Part shown: one piece after another, positions 30,545 to 38,999 of the stretch
How positions within the stretch are numbered: the first letter of the stretch is position 1
Layout of the letters: every line of letters starts with the position of its first letter
Source: Tenggerimyces flavus
GTDB taxonomy: Bacteria; Actinomycetota; Actinomycetes; Propionibacteriales; Actinopolymorphaceae
Direction: 5' to 3'
Assembly: GCF_016907715.1 (NCBI RefSeq)
Contig: NZ_JAFBCM010000001.1
Coordinates: 4,898,001-4,962,000, forward strand
Length of the DNA stretch: 64,000 nt
Position numbers and translations under genes: made by a program
The notes under the pieces: model-generated
Seen by the model: the letters and a program-made list of their open reading frames with translations, nothing else
Database searches by the model: none
Told to the model about the DNA's origin: nothing

Positions 30545-32020
30545 ATGCCAGTTGACGTCGTGGAATCGACGGGCGACAGACCACTTGCCGCCGACGCCGG
30601 TGAGGCGACGCCGGAACGAATGAGTCCCCGCGATCGCACCGTGATCGCGGTCATGCTGGTCTCGACGTTCGTCGTGTTGCTGAACGAGACCATCATGAGC
30701 GTCGCGCTGCCGGTCCTGATGACCGAGCTGAACGTGACCCCGGCCACCGGCCAGTGGCTCACCGCCGGGTTCCTGCTCGCGATGGCCGTGATCATCCCGA
30801 TCACCGGCTTCCTGATCCGCCGCATCCCTACCAAGGTCCTGTACGGCACGGCGATGACGCTGTTCAGCATCGGCACGCTGCTCGCCGCGATCGCGCCGGG
30901 ATTCGGCGTCCTGCTCACCGCGCGCTTCATCCAGGCCAGCGGTACGGCGATCATGATGCCGCTGCTCATGACCACGGTCATGACGCTCGTCCCACCCGCA
31001 CGCCGCGGCGCGGTGATGGGCAACCTGTCGATCGTGATCTCGGTCGCGCCGGCGATCGGACCGACCGTGTCCGGCATCCTGCTCGACCTGCTGAGCTGGC
31101 GGTTCATGTTCTGGACCGTGCTGCCGATCGCGCTGATCGCGATGGTCATCGGCATCCCGAAGATCGTGAACATCGGCGAGGCGACGAACGACCGCATCGA
31201 CGTGCTGTCGGTCGTGCTCTCGGCGCTCGGCTTCGGTGGTCTGGTGTACGGGCTGAGCAGTGTCGGTGAGGCCGCGAACGCCGAGCCGTTCCTGCCGCTG
31301 TGGGTCCCGTTCGTCGTCGGTGGTCTCGGCCTCGTCGCGTTCGTGTGGCGCCAGCTGATCCTGCAGCGCGACGACCGTGCGCTGCTGGACCTGCGGACGT
31401 TCAAGTCGCGTGCGTTCGTCGTCTCGTCCGCGCTGATGGTCGTGATGATGATGACGCTGCTCGGCGCGGTCGTGATCCTGCCGATCTACCTGCAGAACGT
31501 GCTGCACCTGGAGCCGTTGAAGACCGGCCTGCTCCTGCTGCCGGGCGGTCTGATCATGGGTCTGCTCGGCCCGGTGGTCGGACGCCTGTACGACCGGCTC
31601 GGCGCGCGCACGCTGCTCGTGCCCGGCGCCGTGCTGACGAGCCTCGCGCTGTGGTCGACGCTGTTCTTCAGCGCGACGAGCTCGCTGTGGCTGGTGCTGG
31701 CGTTCCACCTGATGCTGAGCGTGGGCCTGGCGTTCGTGTTCACGCCGCTGTTCACCTCGGGCCTCGCGGCGGTCGAGCCGAAGCTGTACTCGTACGGCTC
31801 GGCGATCTTCGCCACGATCCAGCAGCTCGCCGGCGCCGCCGGCGTGGCGCTGCTGGTGACCGTGCTGAGCCTGGCCGCGGCCGGGCTGGCCCGGACGGGC
31901 TCGTCGGAGGTCGAGGCGACCGCGGGTGGCGTGCACTCGGCGTTCCTCGTAGCTGCGATCCTGTCGGTGTTCGCGATCGTCGGGGCCGCTTTGATCCCCA
32001 CGGCGAAGAAGGAGGGATAG
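30545..32020 (+). CDS. MFS multidrug efflux transporter, DHA2 (14-TM) family
   Basis: A 491-residue drug:proton antiporter of the EmrB/QacA type. TM1 carries VSTFVVLLNETIMSVALPVLMTEL, followed by the ATGQWLTAGFLLAMAVIIPITGFL signature, the loop 2-3 RRIPTKVLYG, and motif C VAPAIGPTVSGILL in TM5. About 14 helices are visible. A 120-nt leader without a gene precedes it, with GAGGGGG near the ATG. A DUF2277 gene follows 3 nt after the stop. Confidence 0.9.
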   Translation: MPVDVVESTGDRPLAADAGEATPERMSPRDRTVIAVMLVSTFVVLLNETIMSVALPVLMTELNVTPATGQWLTAGFLLAMAVIIPITGFLIRRIPTKVLYGTAMTLFSIGTLLAAIAPGFGVLLTARFIQASGTAIMMPLLMTTVMTLVPPARRGAVMGNLSIVISVAPAIGPTVSGILLDLLSWRFMFWTVLPIALIAMVIGIPKIVNIGEATNDRIDVLSVVLSALGFGGLVYGLSSVGEAANAEPFLPLWVPFVVGGLGLVAFVWRQLILQRDDRALLDLRTFKSRAFVVSSALMVVMMMTLLGAVVILPIYLQNVLHLEPLKTGLLLLPGGLIMGLLGPVVGRLYDRLGARTLLVPGAVLTSLALWSTLFFSATSSLWLVLAFHLMLSVGLAFVFTPLFTSGLAAVEPKLYSYGSAIFATIQQLAGAAGVALLVTVLSLAAAGLARTGSSEVEATAGGVHSAFLVAAILSVFAIVGAALIPTAKKEG

Positions 32021-32023
32021 CGC

Positions 32024-32308
32024 ATGTGCCGGAACATCACCGTGCTTCGTGGCCTCGAGCCGTCGGCGACGCCTCAGGAGGTCCAGGCCGCCGCGACGCA
32101 GTACGTGCGGAAGGTCAGCGGGGTGGCGACCGTGACCGACTCGACGCGTGAGGCGTTCGACGAGGCGGTCGCCGCGGTCACCGAGGCGACGACCAAGCTG
32201 CTCGCCTCGCTGCCTCCGCGCCGCAACCCGCCGACCACGGTGCCGCCGCTGCGCCGGCCCGAGGTCCAGGCCCGCATCGCCGCCCGTTCCGCCCTGCGCC
32301 GTCCCTAG
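32024..32308 (+). CDS. DUF2277 family protein
   Basis: A 94-residue cytosolic protein of unknown function. The opening MCRNITVLRGLEPSATPQEVQAAA and the central YVRKVSGV are the family hallmarks. A basic proline-rich tail (PPRRNPPTTVPPLRRPEVQ) is also characteristic. It lies directly behind the DHA2 transporter gene and probably shares its transcript; a strong hairpin follows. Confidence 0.88.
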   Translation: MCRNITVLRGLEPSATPQEVQAAATQYVRKVSGVATVTDSTREAFDEAVAAVTEATTKLLASLPPRRNPPTTVPPLRRPEVQARIAARSALRRP

Positions 32309-32314
32309 CGGGCT

Positions 32315-32360
32315 GTTGGTGCTGGCCGCCGTCGCGATCCGACTGGCGGCCAGCACCAAC
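32315..32360. terminator. bidirectional hairpin terminator between convergent genes
   Basis: Perfect 16-bp arms GTTGGTGCTGGCCGCC / GGCGGCCAGCACCAAC with a 14-nt loop lie between the DUF2277 stop and the end of the convergent ABC permease. Position and strength fit a terminator for both. Confidence 0.8.
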
Positions 32361-32371
32361 CACCGAGTGGG

Positions 32372-33127
32372 TCAGTTGCTCTTACGCATCGCCCGCATGC
32401 CGACCGCCAGGCCGAGCACCGCGATCGCGCCCGCCGCGAGTGCACCCGCACCGATCGTCGAGGCGTCGAACAAGCCGTTGAACAAGGCGCGTTCGGCGTT
32501 CACGACGTACGTCAACGGGTTGAACCTCGACATCGTCTGCAGCCAGCCCGGACCGTTGTCGATCGGCAGCATCATCCCCGCCAGCAGCAACAACGGGAAC
32601 AGCAGCGTCTGCTGCACGGCCCAGAACAGCCACTCCTGGTTCTTCGCCGCGAGCGCCAGCGTGTACGACAACGCGCCGAGGCCGACGCAGAACACCGCGA
32701 GCATGACCAGCCCGATCAGCACGCCGAACGGGTTAGCGCGGAACCCGAACGGCAGCGTCACGAGCACGATGATCAGTGCCTGCACGAACATCGGCACGAT
32801 CTCCTTGAGCGCCCGCCCGACGATCAGCGACGACCTGCGCAGTGGCGAGACGAGCATCCGTTCGTGCGCGCCGGTCATCATCTCGAAGAGCAGGTTGGAG
32901 CCGGTCGCGGACGTTCCGAACAGGCACGACATCACCACGATGCCGGGCACGAACCACTGCAGCGCGCTCGCCCCGGCGATCCCGTCCGGAAGCAGGGGAG
33001 TGAACAGGGCAAGGAAGAACAGCGGCTGCACCATCGTGAAGATGACCGAGAACGGGTCGCGCAGCACCGGCTTCAGCTCGCGGTTGAAGACGGTCGCGGT
33101 GTCGGTGACGAACGTCGTACTGCTCAT
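32372..33127 (-). CDS. ABC-2 type permease (DrrB-like)
   Basis: A 251-residue ABC exporter membrane subunit. It starts with a cytoplasmic arm (TVFNRELKPVLRDPFSVIFTMVQPLFFLALF), and carries about six helices and the ABC-2 motif region NPLTYVVNAERALF near the C-terminus. It overlaps the ATPase gene by 4 nt (ATGA). The pair matches DrrAB-type exporters of lipophilic compounds and drugs. Confidence 0.9.
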   Translation of the reverse strand: MSSTTFVTDTATVFNRELKPVLRDPFSVIFTMVQPLFFLALFTPLLPDGIAGASALQWFVPGIVVMSCLFGTSATGSNLLFEMMTGAHERMLVSPLRRSSLIVGRALKEIVPMFVQALIIVLVTLPFGFRANPFGVLIGLVMLAVFCVGLGALSYTLALAAKNQEWLFWAVQQTLLFPLLLLAGMMLPIDNGPGWLQTMSRFNPLTYVVNAERALFNGLFDASTIGAGALAAGAIAVLGLAVGMRAMRKSN

Positions 33128-34116
33128 GCCTTCTGCTCCTGTTCTTCGGTCGCCGCGGTGGTGTCTTCGCGCAGGCTTCGCCCCGTGAGGTTGAGGAAAA
33201 CGTCGTCGAGAGTGGGTCGCGCCACCTCGACGCTCGCGACCGGCAGGCCGCCCTCGTCGAGGGAACGCAGCAGCTTCGGCGCCAGCGCCGCACCGCCGTC
33301 GGCGACGACCGTGACCACGGCCTCGTTCTGGGTGACCTGCGCGCCGTCGATCCCGATCCGGCCGAGCGCGTGCCGCGCGTCCTCGGCGTGGTCGAACGTC
33401 AGGGTGATCTTGTCGCCGGCGAACTCCGACTTGAGCCGCGTCGGGGTGTTGTCCGCGATGACCTTGCCGTGGTCGATGACGATCACGCGCTCGGCCAGCT
33501 GGTCGGCTTCCTCGAGGTAGTGCGTGGTGAGCACGATCGTCGTCCCGTGCTCGGAGCGGAGCTTCTTGATGTGGTCCTGCAGGTTGGCCCTGTTCTGCGG
33601 ATCGAGGCCGGTCGACGGCTCGTCGAGGAACAGCAGCCCGGGGGTGTGGATGAGGCCCATCGCGATGTCGAGCCGCCGTCGTTGGCCGCCGGACAGCGAC
33701 GAGACCACGCGGTCGGCGACGTTCTCCAGGTCGAGCGAGGCGACCAGCTCGTTCGCCCGCGCCTTCGCGGCGGCACGGTTCATGCCGTACGCGCGGCCCT
33801 GCGAGTACAGCTCGTCTCGCCCGCGCTGGCTGTGGCCGGCACCGTTGCCCTGGCCGATGTACCCGATCCGGCTCCGGACGCCGCGCGGGTCCTGGGCGAC
33901 GTCGAGGCCGGCCACCTCGGCCGTTCCGGAGGTCGGCGGGATCAGCGTGGTGAGCATCCGAAGCGTGGTCGACTTGCCGGCGCCGTTCGGCCCGAGCAAG
34001 GCGACGAGCTCGCCGGTCTCCACGTGCAGGTCGAGGTCGCGAACGGCCTCGACCGTCTCCTTCTTGACGGTGAAGTGCCTGGTCAGGCCGACGGTGTGGA
34101 TCATCGTGGTGGTCAT
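33124..34116 (-). CDS. ABC transporter ATPase, DrrA-like
   Basis: A 330-residue ATPase of the daunorubicin-resistance type. Walker A is LLGPNGAGKSTTL near residue 44, signature LSGGQRRRLDIAMGL, and Walker B LLFLDEPSTGLDP. The long C-terminal domain ending PTLDDVFLNLTGRSLRED is typical of DrrA. The ATG at 34116 has AAGGAG 14 nt upstream, a long spacing. It is divergent from a WYL regulator, which is the likely controller. Confidence 0.92.
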   Translation of the reverse strand: MTTTMIHTVGLTRHFTVKKETVEAVRDLDLHVETGELVALLGPNGAGKSTTLRMLTTLIPPTSGTAEVAGLDVAQDPRGVRSRIGYIGQGNGAGHSQRGRDELYSQGRAYGMNRAAAKARANELVASLDLENVADRVVSSLSGGQRRRLDIAMGLIHTPGLLFLDEPSTGLDPQNRANLQDHIKKLRSEHGTTIVLTTHYLEEADQLAERVIVIDHGKVIADNTPTRLKSEFAGDKITLTFDHAEDARHALGRIGIDGAQVTQNEAVVTVVADGGAALAPKLLRSLDEGGLPVASVEVARPTLDDVFLNLTGRSLREDTTAATEEQEQKA

Positions 34117-34154
34117 GTGCCGATCAACTGCTCCTTCGGGCGGGGATCGTAGAT

Positions 34155-34177
34155 CGTACCGTACAACGTACGGTACG
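34155..34177. promoter_or_regulatory. inverted repeat in the ABC exporter / WYL regulator gap
   Basis: CGTACCGT and ACGGTACG form perfect 8-bp arms around ACAACGT. The site lies 38 nt upstream of the exporter ATG and 91 nt upstream of the regulator ATG, a likely operator for the divergent WYL protein. Confidence 0.5.
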
Positions 34178-34268
34178 CGGATTCTTATTCCGGCTTTCGC
34201 TGTTCTGAGATCGAGACTAGGTAGCATTCCGGTCAGAATTCGTCCTCAATCAGCACCAGGCTGGAGTC

Positions 34269-35231
34269 ATGGCGAACACGAGCTCCCGGATGCTGCAGCT
34301 CCTGTCCCTGCTGCAGAACCATCGGTTCTGGCCGGGCGGTGAGCTGGCGGGCAAGCTCGAGGTGAGCGAACGGACGTTGCGCCGCGACATCGACCGCTTG
34401 CGCGTGCTGGGGTACCCGGTGGACGCGAACCGCGGGGTGGCCGGCGGCTACCAGCTGCGCTCCGGTGCGGCGATGCCGCCGCTGCTGCTCGACGACGAGG
34501 AGGCCGTGGCGATCGCGGTGGGACTGCGTACGGCGGCCGGTGGGGCTGTCGAGGGGATCGAGGAGACGTCGGTACGCGCGCTGGCCAAGGTCGTGCAGGT
34601 GATGCCGCCTCGGCTGCGGCGCCGGGTGGACGCGCTGCAGACGTACACGACCGTTCCCGCCGGTGGGAGTCGCGGGCCGCGGGTCGACCCGACCGCGCTG
34701 ACGGTGATCGCGCAGGCCTGCCGGGACGACGAGCGGTTGCGGTTCTCGTACTCCGCGGCCGACGGTGTCGAGACCGAGCGGCTGGTGGAGCCACATCGGC
34801 TGGTGTCGCTCGGGCGGCGCTGGTACCTCGTGTGCTGGGACGTCGAGCGCGCGGACTGGCGGACGTTCCGGGTGGACCGACTGCGGGAGCCGCGGTCGAC
34901 GGGGACGCCGTTCCGGCAACGTCCGTTGCCCGGAGAGGACGCGGTCGCGTTCGTCCGGTCGCGGCTCGCGTCGGTGCCGATGCAGCACCGCGTCGAGGTC
35001 GTCTTCCATGTCCCGTACGCGGAGCTGGAGAACGCGTCGTCGGACGTGGGTGGGACGTTCTCGCCGATCGACGAGTCGTCGACGCGGATGGTGATGAACG
35101 TGGACGAGCTGGTGTGGCCGGCGATGGTGCTGACCGCGATGGGCCACGAGTTCTCGGTCGTCTCGCCGCCGGAGCTGGAGGAGCTCGTTCGGTCCACCGC
35201 CGCCCGCTTCGCGCGAGCCGGGGACCGCTAA
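34269..35231 (+). CDS. WYL-domain transcriptional regulator (DeoR-like HTH)
   Basis: A 320-residue regulator. The N-terminal winged helix (SRMLQLLSLLQNHRFWPGGELAGKLEVSERTLRRDIDRL) is followed by YPVDANRGVAGGYQLRSG, a central WYL domain (RRWYLVCWDVERADWRTFRVDRL) and a C-terminal WCX-like extension. Such proteins sense ligands including nucleotides or DNA ends and often control divergent genes. The divergent ABC exporter is the natural target. GGAGTC precedes the ATG. Confidence 0.92.
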   Translation: MANTSSRMLQLLSLLQNHRFWPGGELAGKLEVSERTLRRDIDRLRVLGYPVDANRGVAGGYQLRSGAAMPPLLLDDEEAVAIAVGLRTAAGGAVEGIEETSVRALAKVVQVMPPRLRRRVDALQTYTTVPAGGSRGPRVDPTALTVIAQACRDDERLRFSYSAADGVETERLVEPHRLVSLGRRWYLVCWDVERADWRTFRVDRLREPRSTGTPFRQRPLPGEDAVAFVRSRLASVPMQHRVEVVFHVPYAELENASSDVGGTFSPIDESSTRMVMNVDELVWPAMVLTAMGHEFSVVSPPELEELVRSTAARFARAGDR

Positions 35232-35280
35232 CCTCGATCTTTCGTCCAGCGGTGGGTTCGACCGGTCCGGGCCCCGCCCT

Positions 35281-35316
35281 GCGGCCAATGATCATGTTTA
35301 CATGATCATTGGCCGC
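35281..35316. repeat. AT-rich palindrome copy 2 (ATGATCATG family)
   Basis: Perfect 17-bp arms GCGGCCAATGATCATGT / ACATGATCATTGGCCGC surround TT, 49 nt behind the WYL gene. The trailing GCTTTACGTGGG matches copy 1 at 12316-12327 in 11 of 12 bases. Confidence 0.85.
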
Positions 35317-35451
35317 TTTACGTGGGGTGGACGCCAGGTAGTGGGGCAGCTGGCCGGGTAAGGCGACCACCGCGTCCCGGCGGCCTCTGCTGACTTCTGG
35401 GAGGTGTCGCGCGCCCGGCGATGTTTGAGAGACGTGCCCTATCCTTCCGGC

Positions 35452-36531
35452 GTGCGCTTGGGGACACCGGACGAGGTTGGCCTGCTCCGCGAGCCTCTCG
35501 TTCGGATGCGCTCCATCCTGGCGTCGCGGCTACCTCCGGGTGCGGTGTTGCTGGTCGCGCGCGACGGCGTGATCGTCGAGCACTCCGCAGTCGGCGTGGT
35601 GGCGACGCACGGGGTCGACGGCGCGTTGTTGCCGTCGCCGGTGCCAACGCGTACGGACACGATCTACGACCTCGCGTCGATCTCGAAGCTGTACGTCGCT
35701 GTCGTCGCCATGCAACTGGTCGAGTCGGGCTCGCTCGCTCTGGACGTGCCTGTCGCCGACTACCTTCCCTCGTTCGTCGTGGGTCGGCGCGCGACCGTTC
35801 GGCAGCTGCTCTCGCACTCGGCGGGACTGCCTTCGGGACACAAACTGCAGCCGTATCCCTCGGTGGAGTCGCGGCTCGCGACGATTTACGAGGTGCCCGC
35901 AGAGGCCGAGCCGGGTACCGCGTACAAGTACTCGGATCTGTCCGCGATCGTGGCGGCGAAGGTGGTCGAGGCAGTGTCGGGCTCGTCCCTGGATGCCCTT
36001 GTCCGCAAGGAGATCTGCGAGCCGTTCGGCTTGGTCGACACGCTGTACAACCCGCCCGCTTCGCTGCTGCCGCGGATCGCGCCGACGGAGTTCCAGCCGG
36101 ATCGCGGGCTGATCTGGGGGTCGGTGCATGACAGCACGGCGTGGCTCCTGGGAGGCGTGGCGGGCAGCGCGGGCGTGTTCGCGACGGCGTACGACCTGGC
36201 CGTGTTCACCCAGGCTTTGTTGTCAGGTGGGCCGCCCTTGCTGTCCGAGGCTTCTGTCAAGGAGATGTTGACGGACGCGAACGCCGGCATCGGACCACGC
36301 AGTCAGCGCGGGTTGGGGTTCGACCTGGAACGGGAGTCCTTCATGGGGGATATGGCCCGGCCGGGGGTGTGGGGACACACGGGCTTCACGGGGACGTCGG
36401 TGGTCGCGGACCCCGCGTCGCAGGCGTTCGTGATCGTGCTGTCGAACCGGGTACATCCCACGCGGGAGACGCCCCGTTCGAACCCGGTCCGCGCCGACGT
36501 CGCCTCGGAGTTGGCCCGCGCTCTGCGCTGA
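35452..36531 (+). CDS. serine hydrolase, beta-lactamase / penicillin-binding-protein-like family
   Basis: A roughly 359-residue class C-like serine hydrolase (DD-peptidase or esterase type). The SxxK motif is DLASISKLY near residue 80, YxN is YKYSD near residue 167, and the HTG-type motif is WGHTGFTG near residue 313. No signal peptide is apparent. The GTG at 35452 is preferred: a minus-10-like TATCCT lies 6 nt ahead, as in leaderless genes. GTG 35404 or 35434 would add up to 16 residues. Substrate unknown. Confidence 0.85.
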   Translation: MRLGTPDEVGLLREPLVRMRSILASRLPPGAVLLVARDGVIVEHSAVGVVATHGVDGALLPSPVPTRTDTIYDLASISKLYVAVVAMQLVESGSLALDVPVADYLPSFVVGRRATVRQLLSHSAGLPSGHKLQPYPSVESRLATIYEVPAEAEPGTAYKYSDLSAIVAAKVVEAVSGSSLDALVRKEICEPFGLVDTLYNPPASLLPRIAPTEFQPDRGLIWGSVHDSTAWLLGGVAGSAGVFATAYDLAVFTQALLSGGPPLLSEASVKEMLTDANAGIGPRSQRGLGFDLERESFMGDMARPGVWGHTGFTGTSVVADPASQAFVIVLSNRVHPTRETPRSNPVRADVASELARALR

Positions 36532-36538
36532 CTTGCGT

Positions 36539-36554
36539 TCGAACGCGTGTTCGA
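36539..36554 (+). promoter_or_regulatory. SOS (LexA) box inside the promoter of the radical SAM gene
   Basis: TCGAACGCGTGTTCGA matches the actinobacterial LexA consensus TCGAAC-N4-GTTCGA exactly. It fills the 16-bp spacer between a minus-35-like TTGCGT (36533-36538) and a minus-10-like TAAAGT (36555-36560), 12 nt before the ATG. Confidence 0.88.
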
Positions 36555-36566
36555 TAAAGTGGGCGC

Positions 36567-38030
36567 ATGCGATGGGACAACCTGCGACAGCCGGACCTGC
36601 CAGGGCAGGAGGCTCTGTTCGGCATGGACGGGTTCGTCACCCGCACGTTCGACACCCCGGAGTTTCGCGGGATGACGTTCTACGAGGTGCGCGCCAAGTC
36701 GGTCATCAACAAGGTGCCGGGGATGTCGCGGGTGCCGTTCTCGTGGACGATCAACCCGTACAGGGGGTGCAGCCACGCGTGTGTCTACTGCCTGTCCGGT
36801 GACACGCCGATCCTGATGTCCGACGGGCGGACCAAGCCGTTGGCGCAGGTCAGGACCGGCGACGTGGTGTACGGGACGCTGGACAACGGCAAGGACCGGC
36901 GGTTCGCGCTGACCGAGGTGCTGGCGCACTGGGCGACGACGAAGCAGGGGTATCTCGTTCGGCTCGACGACGGGACCGAGCTGATCGCGAGTGGCGACCA
37001 TCGGTTCCTCACGCCGAGCGGGTGGAAGTACGTCACCGACGACCCGGGTGTCTACGAGGGCCGCCCGTTCCTCCGGCCGGGGGAGCCGGTGAGCGGGATC
37101 GGGTTGGGGACCGACACGGCCGAGCTCGGGCTGGTCGGTGCCCGGGTCGCGGAGTCGTGCGGGCGACGCGTGCAGACAGTCGAGCCGGTGGGGGCCGAGC
37201 TGCGGATGTACGACCTCACCACCGGCACCGGCGACTTCGTGGCCAACGGGGTGGTGTCGCACAACTGCTTCGCGCGGCGCACGCATGAGTACCTCGATCT
37301 CGATGCCGGCGCCGACTTCGACAGCAAGGTGGTCGTGAAGATCAACGCGCCCGAGGTGCTGAGGCGCGAGCTGGCCGCGCCGAAGTGGACGGGCGAGCAC
37401 ATCGCGATGGGCACGAACGTCGACTGCTACCAGCGTGCCGAGGGCCGGTACAAGCTGATGCCGGAGATCCTCGGTGCCTTGCGAGACGCGCGGAATCCGT
37501 ACTCGATCCTCACCAAGGGCACGCTGCTGCTGCGGGATCTTCCCCTCCTGCAGGAGTCGGCGGAGGTGACGGACGTGTCGGTGGCGGTCTCGGTCGGGTC
37601 CACCGACGCGGACCTCTGGCGCACGGTCGAGCCAGGCACGCCGAGTCCGCGGGCACGGCTGGCGATGTGCTCGACGCTGACCTCGGCGGGACTGAAGTGC
37701 GCGGTGTTGATGGCGCCGATCCTGCCGTTCCTGTCCGACTCGCCGGCGCAGCTGGCGGAGACGGTGCGGGAGATCGCTTCGGCGGGCGCTTCGAGCATCA
37801 CGCCGATCGTGTTGCACCTGCGGCCGGGTGCGCGCGAGTGGTACTACGCGTGGCTCGCGCGGGAGCATCCGTCGCTGGTGCCGCGGTACGAGCGGCTGTA
37901 CGGCGGCGGGTCGTACGCGCCGAAGGCGTACTCGTCATCGATCTCGGGGCGAGTGCGGGAGCTGGCCAGGCGGTATCGGCTCGGTTCGCTGGAAGCTGGT
38001 GAGGCCCGTCGCGTTCCGGCTCCGCCGTAG
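36567..38030 (+). CDS. Rv2578c-family radical SAM protein interrupted by an intein
   Basis: A 487-residue precursor. Exteins (residues 1-74 and 234-487) join to a 328-residue radical SAM protein of the Rv2578c family, related to spore photoproduct lyase-like enzymes. The cluster motif CX3CX2C is CSHACVY plus C234 after splicing. Downstream features include GEHIAMGTNVDCYQRAE and the C-terminal SLVPRYERLYGGGSYAPK. The ATG follows a perfect SOS box, so the gene should be induced by DNA damage; I recall that mycobacterial Rv2578c belongs to the LexA regulon. Substrate unknown, with DNA repair plausible. Confidence 0.9.
   Translation: MRWDNLRQPDLPGQEALFGMDGFVTRTFDTPEFRGMTFYEVRAKSVINKVPGMSRVPFSWTINPYRGCSHACVYCLSGDTPILMSDGRTKPLAQVRTGDVVYGTLDNGKDRRFALTEVLAHWATTKQGYLVRLDDGTELIASGDHRFLTPSGWKYVTDDPGVYEGRPFLRPGEPVSGIGLGTDTAELGLVGARVAESCGRRVQTVEPVGAELRMYDLTTGTGDFVANGVVSHNCFARRTHEYLDLDAGADFDSKVVVKINAPEVLRRELAAPKWTGEHIAMGTNVDCYQRAEGRYKLMPEILGALRDARNPYSILTKGTLLLRDLPLLQESAEVTDVSVAVSVGSTDADLWRTVEPGTPSPRARLAMCSTLTSAGLKCAVLMAPILPFLSDSPAQLAETVREIASAGASSITPIVLHLRPGAREWYYAWLAREHPSLVPRYERLYGGGSYAPKAYSSSISGRVRELARRYRLGSLEAGEARRVPAPP
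36789..37265 (+). other. mini-intein within the radical SAM protein
   Basis: Residues 75-233 (159 aa) form an intein without an endonuclease domain. Block A is CLSGDTPILMSDGRTK with splice cysteine C75; the block B histidine is in ASGDHRFLTPSGW (H145); the C-terminal blocks run ELRMYDLTTGTGDFVANG and end VVSHN, with the penultimate His and terminal Asn of class 1 inteins. The +1 residue, C234, is also the third [4Fe-4S] ligand of the host protein. Confidence 0.93.
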
Positions 38031-38071
38031 ACTCGTCCGCGGTCTTGGGGTCTGACGGGGGAGTGACTGTG

Positions 38072-38905
38072 ATGGAACGCGTACGGCTTGGCGAGGTCGA
38101 GCTCGCGTACGAGGTGGTGGGCAGCGGAGAGCCGGTGGTGCTCGTCCACGGAGGGCTGATCGCGTCGTTCTTCGCGCCGCTGTTGGGGGAGCCGGCGCTG
38201 ACGGAGCGGTTCCAGCTGATCAACTACCACCGGATCGGGTACGGCGAGTCCAGCCGTGCGCCCGGTCCCGTTGACCTCGCCGACCAGGCCGAGCAGACCC
38301 GCGGCCTGCTCGCGCACCTGGGCATCGATCGGGCGCACGTGGTGGGCCACTCGTCGGGCGGCCTGATCGCGCTGCAGCTCGCGCTCCAAGCACCTTCGCT
38401 CGTCGCGTCGCTGGCGTTGCTCGAGCCGTCGCTGCCGGTGCCAAGCTCCGCGGTACTCGCCGAGCGGACGATCATGCCGATGTTCCAGCGGTACCAGAAC
38501 GGAGACAAGGCCGGAACGGTCGACGCGTTCCTCGCCGGAGTCTGCGGGCAGGACTACCGCGCGAGCATCGATCGTGGCTTGCCCGAGGGCGCGTTCGACC
38601 AGGCGGTGCAGGACGTCGACACGTTCATCACCGTCGAAGCGCCGTCGGTCGGCCCCTGGTCCTTCAGCCAAGCCGAAGCCACGCGCATCACCGCCCCGGT
38701 GCTGGCCATCGTGGGCGAACGCAGCGGTGAGGTGACGGCCGTCGCGGTGGAAGCGCACGCCCTGCTCAAAGAGTGGTTCCCCGAGGCCGAGTCATACGTC
38801 CTCCCGAGGGCGACCCACCTCCTCCAAGTGGAGAACCCGAGCGACCTGGCGATCACCCTCGCCGACTTCGCCGCTCGCCATGTGGACAAATCTCACTTTC
38901 TGTAA
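38072..38905 (+). CDS. alpha/beta hydrolase
   Basis: A 277-residue alpha/beta-fold hydrolase. The oxyanion strand is PVVLVHGG near residue 21, the nucleophile elbow [14 protein letters not shown] near residue 91, and the catalytic histidine lies in [12 protein letters not shown] near the end. The ATG at 38072 after GGGGGAG was chosen; a GTG nine bases earlier is possible. Substrate unknown. It lies 41 nt after the radical SAM gene and may be cotranscribed. Confidence 0.85.
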   Translation: MERVRLGEVELAYEVVGSGEPVVLVHGGLIASFFAPLLGEPALTERFQLINYHRIGYGESSRAPGPVDLADQAEQTRGLLAHLGIDRAHVVGHSSGGLIALQLALQAPSLVASLALLEPSLPVPSSAVLAERTIMPMFQRYQNGDKAGTVDAFLAGVCGQDYRASIDRGLPEGAFDQAVQDVDTFITVEAPSVGPWSFSQAEATRITAPVLAIVGERSGEVTAVAVEAHALLKEWFPEAESYVLPRATHLLQVENPSDLAITLADFAARHVDKSHFL

Positions 38906-38999
38906 CCCGCACGCGGTCCAAGCTGCCGGGGCTCGCTACCCTGGAAGCGCGGTGCGCGCCACGCGCCCTCCTGAACCGCGCGCCCTGGAAAGGACGGCC

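Noticed and set aside
38906-38999. Possible SAM riboswitch ahead of metK
   Set aside because: The gap is only 94 nt and shows no SAM-I, SAM-II or SAM-IV-like helices that I can fold by eye; a minus-10-like TACCCT near the start explains it as a short leader.
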